Part shown: piece after piece, positions 1 to 8,797 of the stretch
How the letters are laid out: every line of letters starts with the position of its first letter
Position numbering within the stretch: the first letter of the stretch is position 1
DNA from: DATBLE01 sp963764565
Lineage (GTDB): Bacteria; Actinomycetota; Thermoleophilia; Gaiellales; Gaiellaceae
DNA: 64,000 nucleotides
Direction: 5' to 3'
Assembly (NCBI GenBank): GCA_963764565.1
Contig: CAVXTD010000027.1
Location: 62,001 to 126,000, forward strand
Made by a program: the position numbers and the translations under genes
The notes under the pieces: generated by a model
The model's database searches: none
The model's input: the letters and a program-made list of their open reading frames with translations, nothing else
Told to the model about the DNA's origin: nothing

Positions 1-1553
1 TTCCCGCCAACACCGTTTTGCCGGCGATCTCGGGTGTTGCCACTGAGGGGCAGGTGCTGAGTGCGGTGGACGGGGCGTGGTCGAACAGCCCGACGGGTTT
101 TGCTTACCAGTGGCAGCGTTGCGACAGCGCGGGCGCGAACTGCGCCGGCATCGGCGGTGCGACTAGCTCGGCGTACGCGTTGGTTGCTGCTGATGTCGGT
201 AGGACGTTGCGGGTGGTGGTGACGGCGACGAATGCGGTCGGCTCGGCGAGCGCGACTTCGGATCAGACCTCGCTTGTGCAGGCGGCGGCGGGGGCGCCGC
301 CGGTGACGGTGGGCAAGACGGCGGTCGGCGCGTTGACGCATGCGCTTGGTGGCGGCTATTTGGAGGTGTCGGGTCGGTACGCGCTTGCCTCGGCGCAGTC
401 GGTGACCAAGTTGAGCGCGTATGTGCAGGGTGGTGGGTCGGCGACGGCGGTGCGGGCGGTGATCTATGCGGATAGCGGCAACCAGCCGGGTGCGTTCGTT
501 GCTGTCTCCCAGTCGGTGACGGTCGCCGCTGGTCAGGGGGCCGGCTGGGTTGATTTCCCGGTCTCGGGTTCGCCGACGCTGCCCGCGGGCCAGTACTGGC
601 TTGGGTTGTGGGCGTCGAACACCAGTGCTCTGGGCTACTACGACAGTGTTTCGACTAGCGGCCGGTATGCGCCCTCGACGTTCTCGGCGGCCGGCAATCC
701 GCCCGCGTCCTGGCCGGGTGGGGGCAGCTTCGACTCGCTCTCCTACTCCCTGTACGCGACGTTCGGCGAAACGGGGACGGGCGTTCCCGCCAACACCGTT
801 TTGCCGGCGATCTCGGGTGTTGCCACTGAGGGGCAGGTGCTGAGTGCGGTGGACGGGGCGTGGTCGAACAGCCCGACGGGTTTTGCTTACCTGTGGCAGC
901 GTTGCGACAGCGCGGGCGCGAACTGCGCCGGCATCGGCGGTGCGACTAGCTCGGCGTACGGGTTGGTTGCTGCTGATGTCGGTAGGACGTTGCGGGTGGT
1001 GGTGACGGCGACGAATGCGGTCGGCTCGGCGAGCGCGACTTCGGATCAGACCTCGCTTGTGCAGGCGGCGGCGGGGGCGCCGCCGGTGACGGTGGGCAAG
1101 ACGGCGGTCGGCGCGTTGACGCATGCGCTTGGTGGCGGCTATTTGGAGGTGTCGGGTCGGTACGCGCTTGCCTCGGCGCAGTCGGTGACCAAGTTGAGCG
1201 CGTATGTGCAGGGTGGTGGGTCGGCGACGGCGGTGCGGGCGGTGATCTATGCGGATAGCGGCAACCAGCCGGGTGCGTTCGTTGCTGTCTCCCAGTCGGT
1301 GACGGTCGCCGCTGGTCAGGGGGCCGGTTGGGTTGATTTCTCGGTCTCGGGTTCGCCGACGCTGCCCGCGGGCCAGTACTGGCTTGGGTTGTGGGCGTCG
1401 AACACCAGTGCTTTGGGCTACTACGACAGTGTTTCGACTAGCGGCCGGTATGCGCCCTCGACGTTCTCGGCGGCCGGCAATCCGCCCGCGTCCTGGCCGG
1501 GTGGGGGCAGCTTCGACTCGCTCTCCTACTCCCTGTACGCGACGCTCGGGTAG
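1..1553 (+). CDS. Ig-repeat secreted surface protein, C-terminal part (5' end outside window)
   Basis: The frame is open from the left edge to the TAG at 1551-1553, so only the C-terminal ~515 residues are seen. It consists of two copies of a 261-residue module. Each module has an Ig-like domain of ~88 residues (signature YQWQRCD..GANC, then ADVGRTLRVVVTATN) followed by a ~155-residue beta-rich domain (VRAVIYADSGNQPGAF, PAGQYWLGLWASN, PPASWPGGGS, SYSLYAT). The protein stops right after SLYATLG, so the second domain type is at the extreme C-terminus. No catalytic motif is visible. The role is probably extracellular adhesion or polymer binding (inference). The same two domain types recur at 3900-6380 and 51190-64000. 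Third codon positions lean to G/T, unlike most neighbouring genes. Confidence 0.8.
   Translation, partial: PANTVLPAISGVATEGQVLSAVDGAWSNSPTGFAYQWQRCDSAGANCAGIGGATSSAYALVAADVGRTLRVVVTATNAVGSASATSDQTSLVQAAAGAPPVTVGKTAVGALTHALGGGYLEVSGRYALASAQSVTKLSAYVQGGGSATAVRAVIYADSGNQPGAFVAVSQSVTVAAGQGAGWVDFPVSGSPTLPAGQYWLGLWASNTSALGYYDSVSTSGRYAPSTFSAAGNPPASWPGGGSFDSLSYSLYATFGETGTGVPANTVLPAISGVATEGQVLSAVDGAWSNSPTGFAYLWQRCDSAGANCAGIGGATSSAYGLVAADVGRTLRVVVTATNAVGSASATSDQTSLVQAAAGAPPVTVGKTAVGALTHALGGGYLEVSGRYALASAQSVTKLSAYVQGGGSATAVRAVIYADSGNQPGAFVAVSQSVTVAAGQGAGWVDFSVSGSPTLPAGQYWLGLWASNTSALGYYDSVSTSGRYAPSTFSAAGNPPASWPGGGSFDSLSYSLYATLG
1..1553 (+). repeat. 783-bp tandem duplication (Ig + C-terminal domain module)
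   Basis: The sequence beginning ttcccgccaacaccg at base 1 restarts at base 784, a period of 783 bp (261 codons, in frame). The two units are almost identical; I see only scattered substitutions, such as cag/ctg in the YQW motif, gcg/ggg after gcgtac, and ccg/tcg before the VSGSP motif. Such near-identity over 780 bp points to a very recent duplication or ongoing homogenisation, and it makes copy number liable to change by recombination or assembly collapse. Confidence 0.9.
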
Positions 1554-1757
1554 TGAGAGAGGGTCGTAGCCCGGGGGAGTGGTGGCGCCGGTGAGGACAT
1601 CTGCGAACCCGGGGCCGAGCCCATCGGTGCGGCCCAAGCTCGGCGAGTGTCTACTCGCGCTAGGTGCGCTATAGTCTCCGACTCTTCGCTAGAGCGCGAT
1701 CGACGTCTCTCCGGATGCCGGTTTCAACTCGCTGCGGCACGGGTAGAGAGGGTCTCC

Positions 1758-4700
1758 ATGAACGTTCGAAGGTGGCGTCGTCTGGTGGTTCTGTGCTGCG
1801 TGGCCGGGGCAGGCGTCCTGGCTGCGGTCGCTCAGGGGGATAGCGCTCCTCCGGGCTCGAGGATCGTTTTCGCGGTTGCCGCGAGTAACGGTTGGTCGAT
1901 CGCGTTGGCTCAGCCGGACGGGAGCAACCCGCGTACGATCGTGAGCGGGTCCGATCTGAGTCCCGAGCCCTCGCTCTCGCCCGATCGGAATCGGGTGGCC
2001 TTCTCGGCTCGGGCCGGTGCTCGATCGTCGGTCGAGACGATCGGGGTGGACGGGACGGGACGCACGCGGGTCTCGCCGCGCGGGATCGACGCGTATTCGC
2101 CGAGCTGGAGCCCGGACGGCAGGAAGATCGTCTTCGAGGGAGTGAATCCCGTGTCCGGGCTGACGTCGATTGACGTGGTCGGCGCCGACGGCACCGGCTT
2201 TTCCCGCCTCAGCGGGGACGGCCGCGACGAAGCGCCCGACTGGTCGCCGGACGGCAAGAAGATCGTCTTCGCCGCGCGCGACGACATCTACTCGATGAAC
2301 GCCGACGGAACCGGCCGAACAGCTGTCACGCATTTCTCCGGGCTCCCGGCGGGCGGCCGACCGGCAGCTCTGAACCCGCGCTGGTCGCCGGACGGCCGGT
2401 GGATCCTGTTCACGAAGCTGCTCCTGCATCCCTCGGGCGACGACGGCGAGTTCACGATCGCTGTGATCCGGCCCGACGGCACCGGCGAGCGCCAGATCCG
2501 GACGACGGGCGGAGCGCCCCTTGCTCCGCGGTGGACTCCGGACGGCAGCAGGATCGTCTTCCAGATCTGCTGCAAAAGCGGCCGCTTCGATGTCGCCACC
2601 ATGCCCGTCGGCGGCGGTTCGGCCTCCGTCATCGCCCGTGGCGAAAGCGCGTCGGCGCAGCCGGGGAGCGCCGGCGCCGGTGCAGCCTCGGCGGGCGGAT
2701 CGATGGCCCTGCAGGCCGGGACGCGTGTGCTCTCCGCCGGGGGAGCGAAGTTTGCAGCGGCTGCCGGGCCGAGCATCACCTTTACGCGGAACGACCTCGA
2801 TCTTCGCCCCTTCGGACAGGTGACAGAGGGGAACAACGTCGCCGACATCGACGGCGACGGGAAGCTGGACATCATCGTCGCGGGCGACAACGCGATCGTC
2901 TGGTATCACAATCCGGACTGGGCGCCGCACCTGATCGCGACCGGGCGCATCGGCGCCGGCGCGATGGTGCTGCCGCTCGACGTGAACGGCGACGGCCGGA
3001 TCGACATCGTCACCGGGTCGCAGAACAATCCGAGTTGCACCGAGTACTGCCGCACGCTCTGGCTCGAGAACACCGGGTCGGATTGGGTCGAGCACACGAT
3101 CGCCGAGACGGCCTACTGCCACGACCTGGCGGTCGGAGACCTGAACGGCGACGGCCGTCCCGACCTTGTCTGCGACGACCAGATCGCCAGCCAGATTCGC
3201 TGGATGCAGAAGCCCGCAGATCCGACCCAGCCTTGGACCGTCAGGCTGATCGACAACCGCCGCGCGTTGGGAAACGACATCGCCGACATCGACGGCGACG
3301 GCCGGTTGGACGTCGTGGTCGGGCGCGCGTGGTACCGAAACCAGTCGTCGGGGACCAGCTGGACGCGGTACGCCTTCACCACGCTCCAGCAGACGTGCTG
3401 CTCGACCGTGTTCGACGACTTCTCGAAGGTGAACGTGAAGGACGTGAACGGGGACGGCCGGCCGGACGTGCTCGCCACGCTCTTCGCCGAGACACCGCTC
3501 GGCCAGGTGTGGGCGTTCCTTGCCCCGGCAAACCCGTATGGCGGTGGGTGGACGTCGGTGCAGATCGACGCGGGCCCGCGCTTCAGCGTTCACGGCCAGG
3601 CGGTTGCGAGCTTCGACGGGACGTCGGCGGTTCAGTTCGCGGTCGGCGAGACGAACTACGGCGGTTGGAGCTTCGGCGTGAACCCCTCGCCCGAGCTCAA
3701 CGTCTACCGGCTCGACGGTGCCGCCGATCAGCCGTCTTCCTGGGAGAAGATCTTGGTCGATCGCCAGGGCGCGCACGAGTTGCGTGCGGCCGACCTCGAC
3801 GGTGACGGGCTGCCCGATCTGACCGGCGACTTCGAGAACACCGACAGGCTGAACCCGCCAACGGACGGTGCGCTGCACTGGTGGATCAACACGACGGCTG
3901 CCGGTGCCGGCGGAGCGCCACAGAACGTGTCGCTGCCGGCGATTGCGGGTGCCGGGCGTGAAGGCAGTGCTCTCGTCGCGTCGACCGGTACCTGGAACGG
4001 CGATCCGGCGTCGTTTGCCTACCAGTGGCTGGACTGCGACTCCGGGGGTGCCGCCTGCACCGCGGTCACCGGCGCCGAGTCGGCGACGTACGTCCTCAGC
4101 GCGGGCGATGTGGGCGGCACGGTTCGCGTGCGGGTGACGGCGACGAATGCGGCGGGGCCGGCGGCGGCGACCTCGGCGGCGACCGGTGTGATCGGGATCG
4201 CGGCGGCCGACGGTGTCCCGCCCGGTTTCGACTCCGTGGTCACAGACGCAGGTTGCACCGGCTGCACGGTGACGACCCTCGCGGACGGCTCGTTCCGTGC
4301 GGCCGTCGCCGGTGGCACTACCGACAACGACTCCGCCTATGCGCAGCTCGACTTCGGCGGGAACACGGGGCTGCTGGGGAAGACCTACGTGCGCACGGTC
4401 GTCCAGCTCGAGAACGGCAAGAGTCCCAGCGCGAACCTGGCGATCCTTCAGGAGCGGGACGTGAGCGGCAATCTCATCTACGAGCTCTACATCGCGCCCG
4501 ACCGCACGCTCAGGATCTACAGCCCGTCCGGGGGCATCAGCGAGCTCGGAGAGAACAGCACGACGGGGGTCGTGGTTCCCAACGACGGTGCAACGGCCGT
4601 CCGGGTCGAGGTTGCGGCGCTTGCGAACAGCTCGATGGTCGTGCGCGTCAACGGCGTCGACAAGCTGACCTTCGATCCGCTTGCGAGGGCGACCACGGGC

Positions 4701-6383
4701 AACCCCCGCTTCCTCCGCGTGGGAATCGACCACTACGGCGCCCCCGCTACCAACGATCCGATCTCGGTCGTCCACGCATCCGTCGCGGTCACACAAGCCG
4801 GCTGGCCCGGCGCGCCTGCGTCGCCGAGCGCACCGTCGAACATCGCCCTACCCGTCATCGCCGGTACCGCCAGCCTCGGGCAGATCCTGACGGCGTCGGA
4901 CGGGACCTGGACGAACAGCCCGACCAGCTTCGTGCATCAGTGGAGTCGCTGCGACGCCGGCGGGGCGAGCTGCTCGCCGGTCGGCCTGGACAGCCCGATC
5001 TACACGTTGACTGCCGGCGATGTCGGCTCGACGATCCGGGTGCAGGTGACGGCGACGAACGCGTCCGGTTCCGCGACCGCGACCTCCGACCCGACCGCGG
5101 TCGTGCAGATCGTGGCGAGCGCGCCGACGAACATATCTGCCCCCACTATCAACGGCACGGCAAGCCTCGGCTCGACGCTGACCGCCCTCAACGGCAGCTG
5201 GAGCGGTAGCCCTCCGCCGACGTTCTCCTACGAGTGGCAGAGCTGCGACGTCGGCGGGACCGGCTGCACCCCGATCGCGGGCGCCACCGATCAGAGCTAT
5301 GTCGTCCAGGCCGTCGACGAGGGGAACATGATCCGGGTGCAGGTGACGGCGACGAACGCATCCGGTTCGGCGACCGCGACCTCGGACCCGACCCCCGTCG
5401 TGCAGAGCTCGGCGCCTCCGTCCGGGGGCACGTTCGGGACGACGGCGGTCGGCGGGTTGACGCATCGGCTCGGAGGCAACTACCTGGAGGTGTCGGGTCC
5501 GTACACGTTGGCGTCGTCGTCGCCGGTGAGCAAGTTGACCGCGTATCTGGAGGGTGGTGGGTCTGCCACAGGCATGCGGGCGGTGATCTACGCGGATGAC
5601 GGGAACAAACGGCCGGGCGCGGTTGTCGCTGCTTCACAGCCGGTGACGGTGGCCTCGGGCGCGACAGCGGCCTGGGTTGATTTCCTGCTGCCGGACGTGC
5701 CGACCCTGCCGGCAGGAACGTATTGGCTTGGCCTGTGGAGTGCAAAGACGAGTGCGATCGGTTCGTACGACATCGTTGCCGGCGGCGGCTTCTACGCGCC
5801 GGCGACCTACTCGGCGACGGCGAGCCCGCCGGCGAGCTGGCCGGGCGGCGGCAGCCGCGACGCGCTCTCCTACTCGCTGTACGCGACCCTCCCGCTGTCC
5901 GGGAGCACGCTCGGGAAGACGACGGTGGGTGGGTTCACGCACAAGCTCGGGGGCAGCTACCTGGAGGTGTCGGGCCCGTACAGGTTGGCGTCGACGTCGT
6001 CGGCGGGCACGTTGACCGCGTATCTGGCGGGTGGTGTGTCGGACACGGGTATGCGGGCGGTGATCTACGCGGATGACGGCAGCAACCAGCCGGGCGCGTT
6101 CGTCGCTGCGTCGCAGCCGTTGGCGGTCGGCTCGGGGGCGGCGGGGGCGTGGGTCGATTTCCTGCTGCCGGGCTCGCCGACGCTGCCGGCGGGGGTGTAC
6201 TGGCTTGGCTTGTGGAGTTCGAGGACGAGTGCGTTCGGCTCGTACGACAGTGTCGGCGGTAGCGGCTTCTACGCGCCTGCGCCCTACTCGGCGACGCAGA
6301 GCCCACCGGCGAGCTGGCCCGGCGGCGGCAGCCCCGACTCCCACGCCTACTCGCTGTACGCAACCCTCGGCGCCGGCTCCTAG
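1758..6383 (+). CDS. Secreted multidomain protein: TolB-like propeller, FG-GAP/VCBS repeats, Ig, LamG-like, two C-terminal surface domains
   Basis: The frame is open from 1647, but ATG at 1758 is preferred: it follows a GAGAGG-like ribosome site and begins a clear signal peptide (MNVRRWRRLVV core, ending near AVAQGDSA). The product is ~1,541 residues and intact. Domains in order: TolB/WD40-like beta-propeller blades (SWSPDGRKIVFEG, DWSPDGKKIVFAA, RWSPDGRWILF), ~residues 35-310; six FG-GAP/VCBS calcium-type repeats (DIDGDGKLDIIV, DVNGDGRIDIV, DLNGDGRPDLV, DLDGDGLPDL), ~360-710; one Ig-like repeat; a LamG-like domain opening with CTGCTV (bases ~4215-4800); two more Ig-like repeats; and two ~155-residue domains ending in SLYATLGAGS. 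It is probably an extracellular glycan-binding or scaffold protein. No enzyme active site is recognised. Confidence 0.85.
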   Translation: MNVRRWRRLVVLCCVAGAGVLAAVAQGDSAPPGSRIVFAVAASNGWSIALAQPDGSNPRTIVSGSDLSPEPSLSPDRNRVAFSARAGARSSVETIGVDGTGRTRVSPRGIDAYSPSWSPDGRKIVFEGVNPVSGLTSIDVVGADGTGFSRLSGDGRDEAPDWSPDGKKIVFAARDDIYSMNADGTGRTAVTHFSGLPAGGRPAALNPRWSPDGRWILFTKLLLHPSGDDGEFTIAVIRPDGTGERQIRTTGGAPLAPRWTPDGSRIVFQICCKSGRFDVATMPVGGGSASVIARGESASAQPGSAGAGAASAGGSMALQAGTRVLSAGGAKFAAAAGPSITFTRNDLDLRPFGQVTEGNNVADIDGDGKLDIIVAGDNAIVWYHNPDWAPHLIATGRIGAGAMVLPLDVNGDGRIDIVTGSQNNPSCTEYCRTLWLENTGSDWVEHTIAETAYCHDLAVGDLNGDGRPDLVCDDQIASQIRWMQKPADPTQPWTVRLIDNRRALGNDIADIDGDGRLDVVVGRAWYRNQSSGTSWTRYAFTTLQQTCCSTVFDDFSKVNVKDVNGDGRPDVLATLFAETPLGQVWAFLAPANPYGGGWTSVQIDAGPRFSVHGQAVASFDGTSAVQFAVGETNYGGWSFGVNPSPELNVYRLDGAADQPSSWEKILVDRQGAHELRAADLDGDGLPDLTGDFENTDRLNPPTDGALHWWINTTAAGAGGAPQNVSLPAIAGAGREGSALVASTGTWNGDPASFAYQWLDCDSGGAACTAVTGAESATYVLSAGDVGGTVRVRVTATNAAGPAAATSAATGVIGIAAADGVPPGFDSVVTDAGCTGCTVTTLADGSFRAAVAGGTTDNDSAYAQLDFGGNTGLLGKTYVRTVVQLENGKSPSANLAILQERDVSGNLIYELYIAPDRTLRIYSPSGGISELGENSTTGVVVPNDGATAVRVEVAALANSSMVVRVNGVDKLTFDPLARATTGNPRFLRVGIDHYGAPATNDPISVVHASVAVTQAGWPGAPASPSAPSNIALPVIAGTASLGQILTASDGTWTNSPTSFVHQWSRCDAGGASCSPVGLDSPIYTLTAGDVGSTIRVQVTATNASGSATATSDPTAVVQIVASAPTNISAPTINGTASLGSTLTALNGSWSGSPPPTFSYEWQSCDVGGTGCTPIAGATDQSYVVQAVDEGNMIRVQVTATNASGSATATSDPTPVVQSSAPPSGGTFGTTAVGGLTHRLGGNYLEVSGPYTLASSSPVSKLTAYLEGGGSATGMRAVIYADDGNKRPGAVVAASQPVTVASGATAAWVDFLLPDVPTLPAGTYWLGLWSAKTSAIGSYDIVAGGGFYAPATYSATASPPASWPGGGSRDALSYSLYATLPLSGSTLGKTTVGGFTHKLGGSYLEVSGPYRLASTSSAGTLTAYLAGGVSDTGMRAVIYADDGSNQPGAFVAASQPLAVGSGAAGAWVDFLLPGSPTLPAGVYWLGLWSSRTSAFGSYDSVGGSGFYAPAPYSATQSPPASWPGGGSPDSHAYSLYATLGAGS

Positions 6384-6604
6384 CTCCGCGGGCCGAATAC
6401 CGCCCGGATCGGAGACCTGCCCTTCCGCTGCCCGATTCTGCGCTTTGGTCGGGGTCTACGACCCCCGGCGGCTACTACCGTCGGTCCACGCAGTTCGCGA
6501 ACAACCATGCAGTCGAAAACTGGGGAGAGCATGCCTGATCGAAATCGCTGGATTCCTAGATATCGGGTTGGCCGCGATCCGGCGCTCGGCCACGGGGCGA
6601 CTCG

Positions 6605-7747
6605 ATGAGTACGGGCTACCGCGCTCGTGGCACTCGTCGCGCGAGCCGGTCGCGGGCGCCGAGCGACGTGGTCCGCGTCGGCGTCATCGGTCTCGGCTAC
6701 TGGGGACCGAACCTCGTCCGCAACCTCCACGACCTACCTCAGGCACAGGTTGCGTGCATCTGCGACAGCCGCGCCGACGTGCTCGAGTCGGTCGGCCAGC
6801 GGTATCCGGCAGCGGAGCGAACGACAAGCTATGAGGACGTTCTCCGCGACCGGACGATCGACGCGGTCGTGGTCGCGACTCCGGTCTCGACGCATTTCGA
6901 GATCGCGGGCGCAGCCCTACGCGCGGGCAAGCACGTGCTGGTCGAAAAGCCTCTCGCCACCTCGTCCGCCGAGGCGGCCGCGCTGATCGAGCTTGCGGAG
7001 GAAAACAACCTCGTCCTCCTACCGGGGCACACCTTCCTGTACAGCCCGGCCGTGAACCTGATCCGCGACTTGATCACCTCTGACGAGCTCGGTGACATCT
7101 ACTTCCTCTCGGCGAGCCGCGTCAATCTCGGTCCCGTTCGTACCGACGTCAGCGTTATCTGGGACCTCGGGCCGCACGACTTCTCGATCCTGCGCTACTG
7201 GTTCGACGAGACGCCGACGCACGTCTCCGCGGTCAGCCGCGGCTGGGTGATCCCGGGCATTCCCGATGTCGCCTTCATCGATCTCGAGTTCGGATCGGGA
7301 CCGGTCGCGCACGTCGAGCTCTCCTGGCTCGCCCCGAGCAAGCTCCGCCGGACGACGATCGTCGGCTCGCGGAAGATGATCATCTACGACGACACCAGCA
7401 GCGAGCCCGTGCGGATCTTCGACTCGGGTGTGATGTTCCGTAATCCCGAGAGCTTCGGCGAGTTCCAGCTCAGCTACCGCACCGGCGACATCGTCTCGCC
7501 GCGGGTAGAGATCGCCGAGCCGCTGCTTCTCGAGATGAGCGACTTCTGCGACGCGGTCACCGGCAAGTCGGCTCCGCGCGATTCCGCGCGACTCGGCCTC
7601 GATGTGATTCGCATCATCGAGGGCGTCGAGCGGTCGCTCGCCATGAACGGCGAGATGGTTGCGGTCGACGGTGCCGGCGTCCCGGCAACCGACGGCGCTC
7701 GGTCCGGGCGGTCTGAAGCGTGGGCGGGGGCCGACGGATCTCGATGA
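6605..7747 (+). CDS. Gfo/Idh/MocA-family sugar oxidoreductase
   Basis: An intact 380-residue protein, the usual length for the family. The N-terminal Rossmann fold has GVIGLGYWGPN (NAD(P) binding) at ~residues 22-32, and the conserved EKPLAT motif carries the family's catalytic lysine. The C-terminal half is the alpha/beta substrate domain. Such enzymes oxidise or reduce nucleotide-activated sugars, as WlbA does in UDP-sugar uronate pathways; the substrate here is unknown. The ATG at 6605 gives an Arg/Ser-rich leader before the fold; GTG just before VRVGVIG is an alternative start. The stop overlaps the next start as ATGA at 7744-7747, so the two genes are probably co-translated. Confidence 0.85.
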   Translation: MSTGYRARGTRRASRSRAPSDVVRVGVIGLGYWGPNLVRNLHDLPQAQVACICDSRADVLESVGQRYPAAERTTSYEDVLRDRTIDAVVVATPVSTHFEIAGAALRAGKHVLVEKPLATSSAEAAALIELAEENNLVLLPGHTFLYSPAVNLIRDLITSDELGDIYFLSASRVNLGPVRTDVSVIWDLGPHDFSILRYWFDETPTHVSAVSRGWVIPGIPDVAFIDLEFGSGPVAHVELSWLAPSKLRRTTIVGSRKMIIYDDTSSEPVRIFDSGVMFRNPESFGEFQLSYRTGDIVSPRVEIAEPLLLEMSDFCDAVTGKSAPRDSARLGLDVIRIIEGVERSLAMNGEMVAVDGAGVPATDGARSGRSEAWAGADGSR

Positions 7748-8778
7748 GCGGGCGCGCGGCTCGTCGCGTCTGGATCGATCTCACGAACTCGCCGCACGTC
7801 GCGCTCTTCGAGCCCGTGGTCGAGCGGCTTCGGCGGAGCGGCTGGGAGGTACTCCTCACGGCTCGCGACCATGCCCAGACGGTGCCGCTCGCCCGCCGCG
7901 TGTGGCCGGATATGGTCGTCAGCGGCTCGGAGAGCCCGGCCGGGCTGGCGGCAAAGGCCGGCGCAATCGTGAGGCGCGCGGAGTGGCTCCGCCGGTTTGC
8001 CAGGCGCGAGCGACCCGTAGCCGCACTCTCACACGGCTCGTACGCGCAGATCATCGCGGCGCGAAGAGCCGGCGTTCCGGCCGTGACGATGATGGACTAC
8101 GAGTACCAGCCCGCGAATCACCTCAGCTTCCGCCTCGCCAGGCGCGTGATCGTCCCCGACCGCTTTCCGGCCGCGCATCTGCGCCGCTGCGGAGCGCGTC
8201 GCGGCAAGATCGTGCGCTATCCCGGCTTCAAAGAGGAGCTGTACCTGGCGGGCTTCAAGCCCGATCCGGGTGTATTGCCCGAGCTCGGACTCGGAGCGGA
8301 CAACGTCATCGCCGTCTTCCGAGGGCCACCCGAAGGGGCCCTCTACCACCGAACCGTCAACGGTCGCTTCGACCAACTGATCGACGAAGCGACGCGGCGG
8401 CCCGACGTACAGGTGGTCCTCCTTCCCCGTACGCGCGAGCAGGAACGGCGGTACCGGGCCCTGAAGGGCGCGATCGTGCCCGCCGGTCCCGTCGACGGCC
8501 GCTCGCTGCTTGCCTGCGCCGACCTGCTCGTCGGCGGTGGTGGAACGATGAGCCGCGAGTCGGCCCTGATGGGTACGCCCACGTACACGGTCTTCAACGG
8601 GCGGCTCGCGGCCCTCGACGCACATCTGATCGCCTCCGGTCGCCTCCGCGACCTCCGCGACCTCGAGAGTGCGCCGCTGTTCGAGAAGAAGACGCCGGCC
8701 GATGGTACGAACGTGGAGGGGCACGCCGAGGCGATCCTGCAACGGATCGAGCAGTCGCTCGCCGACGTCTGCGCCTGA
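7744..8778 (+). CDS. DUF354 family protein (GT-B fold, glycosyltransferase-like)
   Basis: Begins with RVWIDLTNSPHVALFEP, the hallmark of DUF354 proteins, which have a UDP-GlcNAc 2-epimerase/GT-B-like fold and sit in polysaccharide loci. The start chosen is the ATG of the ATGA overlap at 7744; an in-frame start at 7720 would run further into the upstream gene. The C-terminal half contains LLVGGGGTMSRESALMGTP, matching the nucleotide-sugar-binding Gly-rich/Glu region of GT-B enzymes. About 344 residues, intact. Pairing with a sugar oxidoreductase suggests a role in making or transferring a modified sugar; exact activity is unknown. Confidence 0.75.
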   Translation: MSGRAARRVWIDLTNSPHVALFEPVVERLRRSGWEVLLTARDHAQTVPLARRVWPDMVVSGSESPAGLAAKAGAIVRRAEWLRRFARRERPVAALSHGSYAQIIAARRAGVPAVTMMDYEYQPANHLSFRLARRVIVPDRFPAAHLRRCGARRGKIVRYPGFKEELYLAGFKPDPGVLPELGLGADNVIAVFRGPPEGALYHRTVNGRFDQLIDEATRRPDVQVVLLPRTREQERRYRALKGAIVPAGPVDGRSLLACADLLVGGGGTMSRESALMGTPTYTVFNGRLAALDAHLIASGRLRDLRDLESAPLFEKKTPADGTNVEGHAEAILQRIEQSLADVCA

Positions 8779-8797
8779 GCCGGACCGACGCGGGGTG

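Noticed and set aside
1689..4796. Minus-strand open frame of 1,035 codons opposite the propeller/VCBS gene
   Set aside because: It is antisense to a gene with strong domain motifs, Arg/Asp-rich with no hydrophobic core, and arises from high-GC codon structure.
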